64,000 nt of DNA from Aciduricibacillus chroicocephali (GTDB lineage: Bacteria > Bacillota > Bacilli > Bacillales > Amphibacillaceae): assembly GCF_030762805.1 (NCBI RefSeq), contig NZ_CP129113.1, forward strand, positions 2,618,001 to 2,682,000. The letters run 5' to 3'. Of the stretch, positions 36,367 through 44,518 are shown piece by piece. Below the pieces are notes generated by a model, which made no database searches, was not told where the DNA came from, and was given only the letters and a program-made list of their open reading frames with translations. The position numbers and the translations under genes are program-made. Within the stretch, counting starts at the first letter, position 1. Each line of letters opens with the position of its first letter.

Positions 36367-39162
36367 ATGTGTAAAGAACAAACAAGATATTCCCGCCTTG
36401 CTAATATAACTAAATTAATCAATATGAAGCTCGAATTACGTGAAGTATTGGAACAGGTAACAATTGCAATATCAGATGAAATCGTCCGGTGTGATTCAGT
36501 CGGTATATACTTGCCGCAGGAAGATGGATCATTTAGAGGATTTGTCGGAAAACCAGAGTCTCTAAATGGTTGGACTTTAGATATGCATGTCATTGATACT
36601 GAATTCGACTTACTGGCAAAAGAAGTAATTGAAACAAAGAAAACCATATATATCCCCGATACATCAAAGGATGATCGCCCTGACCCCCGTGCAGTTGCAG
36701 GCTTTCAAATCAAATCTTTATTAGCTATTCCAATATCCTTTGAAGATGAGCTGTTTGGACTTGTATTTTTATTTGATTATGGCATACCAATGAATCTAAC
36801 AGAGAATGAAATACAAACAGTTGAAGCATATGTCAATATGGCTGCTGTCGCTATACAAAATGCAAATAACCTAACTTATAAAGAGCGTCTCATTAAAGAA
36901 AAGCAGCTGCTTCTGGATGCGACGCGGGATTTATCGATGTGTTCCTCTATGCAAGAGAGTCTTGATAAATGTTTTTTCTATTTAGCTCAAGTTTTAGATA
37001 CGTATAATACTGCGGTGCACTTATTAGATCCAATTGCCGAGAAAACAATTAAACCAGCAACGCTAAGCAAAAGGAGTGACTGGACAGAGGCAGAGTGGCT
37101 CCATACACATAATAAAATTAAAATCGACCAAAGTAATGACCTAGTAATGCAAGAAGTATTTGAGACACGAAAAGCTGTACTCATTCCAGATGTATTTAAA
37201 GATGCTCGACCTAATCATGATGTTTGTCGTAATTTTGGTATTAAGGGTCTACTCATGTTCCCTTTAATTTCCATGGGGGAGATTTTAGGACAAATATCCG
37301 TCGTGAATCTGGGAGAGGAGGAAGTTTCCTATTCGGAAACTAAACTACAGCTAGCCCAATCCATTATAGATGCGACAGCTGCGACTCTATCTAACCTTTT
37401 ATATATGGAAAAGCAGGAAGTCATTATTGAAGAAAGAACATCTGAAATAACAGTAAAGAACCAAGAACTTGAAGTGGTTGTAGCAGAATTACAGCAACTT
37501 AGCCGAGAAAAAGAGTTAATTCTCAACTCTGCAGGTGAAGGAATATTTGGTTTAGACCTAGATCGAAACATTACATTTTGTAATCCAGCAGGCGCACACA
37601 TGTTAGGTTACGAAACAGAAGACGAGTTAATTGGGAAAACAGTTAATGTTATCTTTAAAAACACAGAAACAATCCGAAGAAATAGTATGGCATATAAATT
37701 AAAATCAAATCAAAAGCACTCTTTAGAAGAAGGGGAATTTTTCAGAAAGGACAATACCAATTTCTCCGTTGAATATGTCATCTCGCAAATAGAAGAAAAA
37801 GGTGAAGTTGTTGGGGAAGTCGTCACATTTAAAGACATTACAGAGAGAAAACAACTAGAAGAAGAAATTACTTACCATGCCTATTACGACAGCTTAACCA
37901 ATTTACCTAACAGAGTTCTTTTAAATGATCGGTTAGCTCAAGGAATTATCCACTCAAAAGAGAACAAAGAAAAGTTAGCCGTATTGTATTTAGATTTAGA
38001 CCGCTTTAAATATGTAAATGACTCGCTTGGCCATAGTTTCGGCGATCATTTGCTTCGAGCTGTCGCCAATCGTTTACGCAATTGCGTTCCAAATACAGCA
38101 ACGTTATCTCGACAAGGTGGAGATGAATTTGCCATCTGTTTACCACATATTCAAGCTAAAGATGATGTCTTGGAAGTTGTTAATAATATTATATCTGCTT
38201 TTTCTAAGCCATTTCGTTTGCTAGACAATGATATTTTTATTAAAGCGAGTATTGGTATCAGTATATACCCAGATAACGGCGATACAAAAGATACGTTAAT
38301 CAAAAATGCAGATACAGCAATGTATAAATCAAAAGAGACAATAGGCTGCGGTTATCACTTCTTTAGTGAAGGCATGGATATAAGAAACTTTGAAAATATT
38401 CAACTAGAAAATGCTTTATACAAAGCTTTAGAAAATGATGAACTTGTTCTTTTGTATCAACCTCAAATCAACTATAAAACGAACCAGATTGAAGGAGTAG
38501 AAGCCTTAGTGAGATGGAACCATCCCGAACAAGGTATGATTCCACCTGGAAAGTTTATTCCGATTGCTGAAGAAACCGGACTAATTGTGCCAATCGGTGA
38601 GTGGGTCCTTACTGAAGCTTGTAAGCAGTTAAAGGCGTGGCATAATCAAGGTTTCCAATTACAAAGTGTGTCTGTGAATTTATCTGTCCTTCAGTTTGAA
38701 CAAAATAATTTATTCTCCATTGTTAAAAACGTATTAGAAAAAGTAGAGTTGTCTCCGGAGTATTTACATTTAGAGCTCACGGAAAACCTTATCGTTAAAA
38801 ATACAGAATTAACCTTAAAAACGATGAAACAATTAAATGGACTAGGTATTAACTTAGCCATTGATGATTTTGGCACCGGCTATTCCTCTTTAGGTTATTT
38901 AAAAAAATTGCCAATCTCCACGTTAAAAATTGATAAATCCTTCGTACAAGAAATGACCGAAGATGAAGCTGCTATTACAAATACAATCATTACATTAGCT
39001 CAAAATTTAAATCTTGAAGTCATTGCTGAAGGTGTCGAGACCTTGGAACAAGCAGAATTTCTATCTTCTCAAGATTGCTATATGATGCAAGGCTATTTTT
39101 TCAGTAAGCCTCTAACCGCTGACCAGATACTAAAAAAATACTTTTCACATAAATTTAATTAA
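36367..39162 (+). CDS. GAF-GAF-PAS-GGDEF-EAL cyclic-di-GMP enzyme
   Basis: A 931-residue cytoplasmic sensor-enzyme. Two GAF domains (about 10-180 and 200-350), a PAS domain (about 380-490, SAGEGIFGLDLDRNITFCNPA), then GGDEF (about 510-665) with an intact RQGGDEFAICL, then EAL (about 680-930) with EALVRW, LELTENL, DDFGTGYSS and KIDKSF. Both catalytic domains keep their key residues, so it may make and break c-di-GMP. The ATG at 36367 follows AAAGGATGGG; a frame extending 16 codons upstream has no such site. A c-di-GMP riboswitch occurs at 18.3 kb in this window. Confidence 0.95.
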   Translation: MCKEQTRYSRLANITKLINMKLELREVLEQVTIAISDEIVRCDSVGIYLPQEDGSFRGFVGKPESLNGWTLDMHVIDTEFDLLAKEVIETKKTIYIPDTSKDDRPDPRAVAGFQIKSLLAIPISFEDELFGLVFLFDYGIPMNLTENEIQTVEAYVNMAAVAIQNANNLTYKERLIKEKQLLLDATRDLSMCSSMQESLDKCFFYLAQVLDTYNTAVHLLDPIAEKTIKPATLSKRSDWTEAEWLHTHNKIKIDQSNDLVMQEVFETRKAVLIPDVFKDARPNHDVCRNFGIKGLLMFPLISMGEILGQISVVNLGEEEVSYSETKLQLAQSIIDATAATLSNLLYMEKQEVIIEERTSEITVKNQELEVVVAELQQLSREKELILNSAGEGIFGLDLDRNITFCNPAGAHMLGYETEDELIGKTVNVIFKNTETIRRNSMAYKLKSNQKHSLEEGEFFRKDNTNFSVEYVISQIEEKGEVVGEVVTFKDITERKQLEEEITYHAYYDSLTNLPNRVLLNDRLAQGIIHSKENKEKLAVLYLDLDRFKYVNDSLGHSFGDHLLRAVANRLRNCVPNTATLSRQGGDEFAICLPHIQAKDDVLEVVNNIISAFSKPFRLLDNDIFIKASIGISIYPDNGDTKDTLIKNADTAMYKSKETIGCGYHFFSEGMDIRNFENIQLENALYKALENDELVLLYQPQINYKTNQIEGVEALVRWNHPEQGMIPPGKFIPIAEETGLIVPIGEWVLTEACKQLKAWHNQGFQLQSVSVNLSVLQFEQNNLFSIVKNVLEKVELSPEYLHLELTENLIVKNTELTLKTMKQLNGLGINLAIDDFGTGYSSLGYLKKLPISTLKIDKSFVQEMTEDEAAITNTIITLAQNLNLEVIAEGVETLEQAEFLSSQDCYMMQGYFFSKPLTADQILKKYFSHKFN

Positions 39163-39183
39163 CATATAAGGAGAATGATCATC

Positions 39184-40827
39184 ATGAAAACAGCCAGACT
39201 TGTACTAGAATATTTAAAAGAAAGCGGAGTAAAGTATATTTTTGGTATTCCAGCAGGTTCAGTCAATGCTTTTTTTGATGAGCTAAATGAAGTTTCCGAG
39301 ATTACGCCAGTTGTAACAAAACATGAGGGTGCAGCTTCATATATGGCTGCAGCATATGCAAAGTATTCGAATCAATTAGCTGTTAGTATCGGTTGCAGCG
39401 GCCCAGGTGCGACAAATCTAGTAACAGGGGCCGCAAATGCCATGAGAGAACATTTACCGGTGTTATTTATTACTGGATCTGTCCCACTAAATACAATGGG
39501 GTTAAACTCTTCTCAAGAACTTGATGTTGCCCCTATCTTTGAGCCAGTGACAAAATATAGTGTATTGGTTAAAGATTCAAAGGATATTTTAACAGAAGTT
39601 GTGAAAGCGTGTGAAATCGCGCTAAGTGGTGTACCTGGACCTGTACACATTGCAATTCCACTCGATCTGCAACATGAAATCGTAGAGGATGTTACAATCC
39701 CAGCTCCAGCAAAGAGAGTGGCAATGGCGCCGGATCCGCTTAAAATTAAAAAAGCAGCTCAAGAATTATTGAATAGAGAAACTGGCTATATTTTCATTGG
39801 ACAAGGCTCAAGAAACTCCATTGATCAAATAATTGAGTTAGCAGAAATGCTTGATTGGCCAATACTCACAACTCCAGTAGCCAAAGGATTCATCCCAGAA
39901 AGTCACCCACTTCTTAAAGGCATTTTCGGCTTTGCTGGTCATGAAGAACCTTCCTCTCTAATTAACGAAGGGAATGGAGAAGTATTATTGGTTGTTGGGT
40001 CAAGTTTAGGAGAAACAGCAACAAATAATTATAATGTAAATCTAACAAAAAATCGTTTTACCATCCAATTGGACTTTGACCAATCCGTATTTAATCGAAA
40101 ATATACAATTGACTTGCCTGTTCTAGGTGATATCAATTTAAGCTTATCACTCCTAATTGAGGAATTGAGAGCTGCAGGTCTTAAGAGAAAAACTACTGAT
40201 CCATCTGTTCAAACTAAGGGAGCCTTTGAAGAAATTACAGAGGAGTATAATACAATAAATGTCCTACTAAGCCTACAAAAATATTTGCCGGCTTCAACTA
40301 GATATACTATTGATATTGGCGAGTTTATGTCTTATGTAATTCACCATATGAAAGTTTTGGATTATACGACTTTCGATATTAACGTACATTTTGGAGCAAT
40401 GGGAAGCGGTATTGGAACTGCAATTGGGTCACAATTAGCAGATCCAGAGCGACCTACTGTATGTATTACAGGTGATGGTTGCTTCTTCATGCATGGTATG
40501 GAGATTTTAACCGCTAAAGAATACAATTTACCAATCCTATTTGTTGTAATGAATAATGCCCGCTTAGGAATGGTTTATCATGGCCATTCAATGCAATTCC
40601 GTCGCACACACCCATCATTTGAGCAGGAAGCAATTAATATTAGTGCTTTAGCCGAAGCTATGAATATCCCAAGCTATAGAGTAAACAACATGCAGGAACT
40701 TAACGCGGACCTATTAAATAAATTCGAAGATTTAAATGGACCTGCAGTTCTAGAAATAGCTTTAGTCGATAATAATACACCACCAGTAGGCGATCGAGTG
40801 AAGTTTCTATCTTCTTTTGGAAAATAA
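39184..40827 (+). CDS. Thiamine-diphosphate-dependent enzyme (acetolactate synthase / decarboxylase-like)
   Basis: A 547-residue ThDP enzyme with the three usual domains. The catalytic Glu is in KHEGAASYMAAAYAK, and the ThDP/Mg motif runs from GDGCFFMHG to MNNARLGMV. The middle domain is less conserved, so acetolactate synthase, benzoylformate decarboxylase and 2-hydroxyacyl lyases are all possible. No regulatory ilvN subunit or ilv genes follow, which argues against a standard biosynthetic AHAS. The ATG at 39184 is ten bases after AAGGAG; the ATG at 39175 is too close. It begins 21 bp after the GGDEF-EAL gene and may be cotranscribed. Confidence 0.88.
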   Translation: MKTARLVLEYLKESGVKYIFGIPAGSVNAFFDELNEVSEITPVVTKHEGAASYMAAAYAKYSNQLAVSIGCSGPGATNLVTGAANAMREHLPVLFITGSVPLNTMGLNSSQELDVAPIFEPVTKYSVLVKDSKDILTEVVKACEIALSGVPGPVHIAIPLDLQHEIVEDVTIPAPAKRVAMAPDPLKIKKAAQELLNRETGYIFIGQGSRNSIDQIIELAEMLDWPILTTPVAKGFIPESHPLLKGIFGFAGHEEPSSLINEGNGEVLLVVGSSLGETATNNYNVNLTKNRFTIQLDFDQSVFNRKYTIDLPVLGDINLSLSLLIEELRAAGLKRKTTDPSVQTKGAFEEITEEYNTINVLLSLQKYLPASTRYTIDIGEFMSYVIHHMKVLDYTTFDINVHFGAMGSGIGTAIGSQLADPERPTVCITGDGCFFMHGMEILTAKEYNLPILFVVMNNARLGMVYHGHSMQFRRTHPSFEQEAINISALAEAMNIPSYRVNNMQELNADLLNKFEDLNGPAVLEIALVDNNTPPVGDRVKFLSSFGK

Positions 40828-40840
40828 TATTCTATGAACC

Positions 40841-40887
40841 AAAAAGCCATATAGTGAGGAGGCTTCTCCCTACTATATGGCTTTTTA
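40841..40887. terminator. Bidirectional terminator
   Basis: AAAAAGCCATATAGT pairs with ACTATATGGCTTTTT between convergent genes. Confidence 0.87.
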
Positions 40888-40913
40888 AATAGCTTTTATA
40901 TCTTCCATTTGCT

Positions 40914-41522
40914 TTACAAACTTGAGAATGACTCGTGTATTACCTTACCAATGGCTTGCATTGTCTTCCCTTTAAATTGATCAGGAACTGCTTCCCCTGT
41001 AGGATTTATATAATAATAACTACCATTTTCCTTATTGTATGTGTAACCAAGATTCATTAATAATTGCTGTAGATCCATTGGAAGTCCAGATAATCCTGTC
41101 TGTTCTGTGAAATAAGTTGTTGGGTAAATTTTCACATCAACATCCCTAATGCCAGTATGCACAACAAACAAGTCTTTTTTATTGTGAACAATCCACTGGC
41201 CTTTTGAATATAAAGAAATCCTTTTCCCTTCTAAAGAAGAGATTGCATCTAAATTAACTCCGAAAATTCTATTGATCATCCCTCGAATAACCGGTCCTGT
41301 TAACTCTTCCTTACACTGATTAAGGTACGAATCAATCACGACTCTAGAAAGCAATTTGCCATCAGTTGATGAACACCCTTCAATCGCATTAACATTTTCC
41401 AATATAGGTGCCTCATCTAAATCTAACCCGAAAGTTGATTCTACAACTTCACAAACCACAGCACTATCAATTGTATTTTCAGTAGAATCTAAATGCTTAT
41501 CCATCATTTCAGATTTTGACAT
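40914..41522 (-). CDS. Hypothetical protein, unknown family
   Basis: A 202-residue soluble acidic protein I do not recognise. The C-terminal half is a possible small-molecule or nucleic-acid binding domain (ISLYSKGQWIVHNKKDLFVVHTG, then LGYTYNKENGSYYYINPTGE). It has two cysteines and no membrane segment. The ATG at 41522 follows AAAGGGGGGAAC, a very strong site, so expression is credible. It converges on the ThDP-enzyme gene. Confidence 0.7.
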   Translation of the reverse strand: MSKSEMMDKHLDSTENTIDSAVVCEVVESTFGLDLDEAPILENVNAIEGCSSTDGKLLSRVVIDSYLNQCKEELTGPVIRGMINRIFGVNLDAISSLEGKRISLYSKGQWIVHNKKDLFVVHTGIRDVDVKIYPTTYFTEQTGLSGLPMDLQQLLMNLGYTYNKENGSYYYINPTGEAVPDQFKGKTMQAIGKVIHESFSSL

Positions 41523-42224
41523 TAAGTTCCCCCCTTTAAACTTTTACTCTCTTCTTAGAACATAGAACATCATTCACTTATTATACAGTTCACTATGCAC
41601 AATCTAAAATAATTTTTTACAGGTTTTAACAAAACTTATTCAGCACTTATAGATTCAACGACTACTTGGTTGATGGGATCGAACATTTCATTTACAGATT
41701 ACTTTTGAGTGCTTAATGTGCTAAGCAGCAAAGAAAAATAAGCTCATCTCAGAAGATATCAATAAATTATTTTCTCAACGTTTTCTATTGTGATTTTACA
41801 TAAAATAGCCGATATTACTAGAGAGAAAGTCTCATTGCGTTATAAATGCATAAAACAATATAAAGCGAGGAAAACATGGTACATAAACATACAGTTCCAA
41901 TTAGAATTATTGATAGAATCATAGAAGAAATGTTTACAGCCATGTAAAAGTACCACGACTGCCATCGAGGGAGCCACCAAAAAATAGAACGGACGAGACG
42001 TGCACTTTCTATGGAGGGACGGGTATGATAAAAGCCAGGCGCTTAAATGCAGCTTTTGGACTGAGACCCTTGGACCATAGAGGCTCCATGGAAAGTGACA
42101 AAAGTCACCACTGACTGCTTACATTTTTTATTGGTGACTCATATATTTAATGTTGGCTCTTAACTTTGGCACAAGAGGCTTTCAGTCATGGCATCCTACA
42201 GAGATTCTTGGAGGAAAATTTGTG
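41523..42224. other. Long gene-free stretch with a structured element
   Basis: About 700 bp between the divergent unknown gene and the serine hydrolase. Most is AT-rich. The part from about 41945 to 42115 is distinctly more GC-rich and holds the nested hairpin described separately. Two tiny frames (41876-41947 and 42025-42114) have starts but no support. Confidence 0.5.
42003..42097. ncRNA. Candidate structured RNA or mobile-element remnant
   Basis: Outer arms CACTTTCTATGGAG (42003-42016) and CTCCATGGAAAGTG (42084-42097) are complementary except at one position. Inside lie AAAAGC (42030-42035) and GCTTTT (42052-42057). The nested fold and higher GC than the flanks suggest a functional RNA or the end of a small mobile element. 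It matches no family I know. The strand is undecided; the serine hydrolase gene lies downstream on plus. Confidence 0.4.
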
Positions 42225-43373
42225 ATGTCATATTCTAAACAAAAAGGCTATTTGCAAACGTATTTTTCATACCTAAAAAAATATAATTTTTCAGTTGCAT
42301 ATAATGATTATGAATTTTTCCCTACCAAAAAGTTCCCATCGAGTATTACTCCATTTAATTTTAATGTATCACCCAACCAGAAAGAATTCTCAATGATAGA
42401 ATATCTACATAAAGGGGTAAAGAGGACAGCTCCCTTTACAACTTTTATGGAAAATTCGGAAACCAATGCATTGATTATTATCAAAGATAACTCGATTATA
42501 TATGAAGGTTATTTTAATGGTCATAAAAGAGAAACACCACACAAATTGTTTTCGATTACAAAGTCTTTCGTCTCTGCTCTTATTGGGATTGCAGTTGAAC
42601 ATGGAAAAATTAAAAATGTCGACGAATTAGTAAAAACCTATGTCCCAGAGATACAATTAAAAAATATTACAATTAAGCAACTGCTACAAATGGAAGCAGG
42701 AATAAAATATACAGAGGGTCATTTTCCATGGAGAGACGAGGCTAAGGTCTACCTTTATCCAGATGCTAGAAAATTAGCATTGTCCGTTGTAGAAGTTACG
42801 AATGAAAGATTCTTTCACTATAATGATTACCATTTATTATTATTAGGTCTCGTTCTTGAAAGAGCAACTGGCAAAACGATTTCAGAATACTTACATGCTA
42901 ACATTTTAAGTGAATTAGGAATGGAGTTTCCGAGTTACATAATTATGGACAGTGAGAAGAGTTCATTTGAGAAAATAGAAAGTGGACTTGTTATGACAGC
43001 AATAGACTTGGCGAAGTTTGGAAGTCTTTATCTAAAAAGCGGAGAATGGGAAGGAAAGCAAATAATAGCAAAACAATGGGTACATGAATCGGTAAATCAA
43101 TTAAATGTACCTGCTAATATGGAACATTTTAATTATTATAATCGTCACCCATGGGGAAAGATGTGGTTTAAGCAAAATAAAGCATACTATAAATATCTTT
43201 GGTGGGGACATAAAAATAGCCCTCAGAATAATGACTTTTTTGCTTTGGGTTCTTTAGGGCAAGTATTGTACATTAGCCCTGAAAATAACGCAGTCGCCAT
43301 TCGTTTAGGGAAAAAATGGGGAGTTATGGACTGGTGGCCTACCATTCTATATAAGTTAGTTAATCTTAAATAA
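42225..43373 (+). CDS. Beta-lactamase-like serine hydrolase (class C / esterase EstB family)
   Basis: A 382-residue protein. It has the catalytic SxxK motif in FSITKSFVSALIG, the YxN-like motif in FHYNDYHLLLLG, and a C-terminal WWGHKNSPQN in place of the usual KTG. Such proteins are penicillin-binding-protein-like esterases or amidases rather than resistance enzymes. No signal peptide or anchor was seen. The ATG at 42225 is ten bases after GGAGG. It is the last gene before the flanking repeat of the defence island. Confidence 0.82.
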   Translation: MSYSKQKGYLQTYFSYLKKYNFSVAYNDYEFFPTKKFPSSITPFNFNVSPNQKEFSMIEYLHKGVKRTAPFTTFMENSETNALIIIKDNSIIYEGYFNGHKRETPHKLFSITKSFVSALIGIAVEHGKIKNVDELVKTYVPEIQLKNITIKQLLQMEAGIKYTEGHFPWRDEAKVYLYPDARKLALSVVEVTNERFFHYNDYHLLLLGLVLERATGKTISEYLHANILSELGMEFPSYIIMDSEKSSFEKIESGLVMTAIDLAKFGSLYLKSGEWEGKQIIAKQWVHESVNQLNVPANMEHFNYYNRHPWGKMWFKQNKAYYKYLWWGHKNSPQNNDFFALGSLGQVLYISPENNAVAIRLGKKWGVMDWWPTILYKLVNLK

Positions 43374-43501
43374 ACGAATTCTGTTATTAGTAAATAATAA
43401 ATAATCCATACCAAATATTTTTTAACCAAAGCAGGCAAGTTTTAATCCTTATAACTTGCCTGCTTTGACGTGTGATTTTTTCAAAGCTTTAAAAACCTCA
43501 T

Positions 43502-43522
43502 TTACTTATGATACGGCTCACC
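43502..43522. repeat. Distal att-like direct repeat of the island
   Basis: A 21-bp sequence containing CTTATGATACGGCTC, identical at 18 of 21 positions to the last 21 bp of rlmH at 58470-58490 and in the same orientation. On the minus strand it even reads GEPYHK-stop, the C-terminus of RlmH. The core TATCATAAGTAA is the kind of sequence used by SCC recombinases. Confidence 0.8.
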
Positions 43523-43565
43523 GTAACGTTGGATAGGGTAAAGTAATAACAGATTATGAAATAAA

Positions 43566-43785
43566 GAGGCTGGGACATAACTAGCCTAAAATAAAAGAAA
43601 AAGCATTTGATCACCGATTTTTGGTGATCAAATGCTTTTTTGTCCTTACCTTTAAGATTATCTGGGGTCTGGCCGTTCCTCATGGCAGTGTATTTCCTCA
43701 AATTCACTGCCATGAACGCGAATCCCATTTCGTTTTTCACCTTTTCTTTTCCCCTTACGGAGAAACGGGTGAACGCCCTGTAAAT
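43566..43785 (-). pseudogene. IS1182-family transposase C-terminal remnant with one IS end
   Basis: The minus strand encodes FTRFSVRGKEKVKNEMGFAF followed by MAVNLRKYTA, the typical C-terminus of IS1182-type transposases. A stop (43786-43788) cuts it upstream. GAGGCTGGGACATAAC at 43566-43581 resembles the terminal inverted repeat of this family. The other end and most of the transposase are gone. Confidence 0.75.
43599..43640. terminator. Hairpin in the IS remnant
   Basis: AAAGCATTTGATCACC pairs perfectly with GGTGATCAAATGCTTT, with T-rich tails; it is the presumed transposase terminator. Confidence 0.75.
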
Positions 43786-44158
43786 TCACATAGCACTATC
43801 GCCACTCATTTCTATGATATCCTCTAATGCTCATAAATCAAGGAAAAGAAAGCATCTATATTATTGGTTGTATCCCCATATTATCTAGTATTTTTAGAAG
43901 TACGCGACCCGTTTCGTGACCCACTTTATTCATTTGATTAGGGTCCCCTTAATGTAAGTTAGTGTAAACAAACAGAACAAAAAAAGAATTCGTATTGTCT
44001 ATATGGATTTTTATAGACTGTGTGCTGCATTTAAAGTAAATATGTCTAATTGTTATCTGTTACTTTTCTCAGAATTCATTGCCTTTATTCCGAACGATCA
44101 AAATATAGCTGCTAGCGCAACCAAAGTGAAAATATCAATTAACCAGAAATAGTAAAAA
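43786..44158. other. Gene-free stretch inside the island
   Basis: About 370 bp of AT-rich DNA between the IS remnant and the degraded membrane gene. I see no credible frame or motif. Confidence 0.4.
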
Positions 44159-44445
44159 TTAATTTCTAAGTACCGAAAAAAACAAACCACCTAAAGATGA
44201 AATAACACCTAAAAATATAAAAATCGGTTGAGCACTTTTTGTTTTCTTAAAAAAATTATGTATATCTCCTATTGTAAACAAAAATGCTGACAAAGATAAA
44301 AAAGCATTATTTCGTGAGGAAATTCACCATTATTTATTCTTATAATCCCCACTAATGCTAACATTGTTCCTATAATTATAATAATTACATGTACTAATGT
44401 TAAAATCCAAAATAACTCTCTCTCCTTATTAATCCTTAAACACAT
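44159..44445 (-). pseudogene. Frameshifted small membrane protein gene
   Basis: The first frame (ELFWILTLVHVIIIIIGTML onward) stops early. The adjacent frame continues without a gap through LFLSLSAFLFTIGDIHNFFK and LGVISSLGGLFFSVLRN to a stop at 44159. The switch falls near a run of six T around 44310, a typical indel site. It would have been a protein of about 95 residues with three or four helices. Family not recognised. Confidence 0.5.
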
Positions 44446-44518
44446 TATAGTTATTGATTCTGACACCAGTTTTCATTTCTTAAGGTTGAATTAGTTCACG
44501 TTAGTTTATAAGAAAGAT

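Noticed and set aside
41876-41947. 23-codon frame in the spacer before the serine hydrolase
   Set aside because: It has a start codon but is too short and too poorly supported to call a gene.
42150-42224. Upstream extension of the serine hydrolase start
   Set aside because: The ATG at 42225 has a well-placed GGAGG; the earlier start has none.
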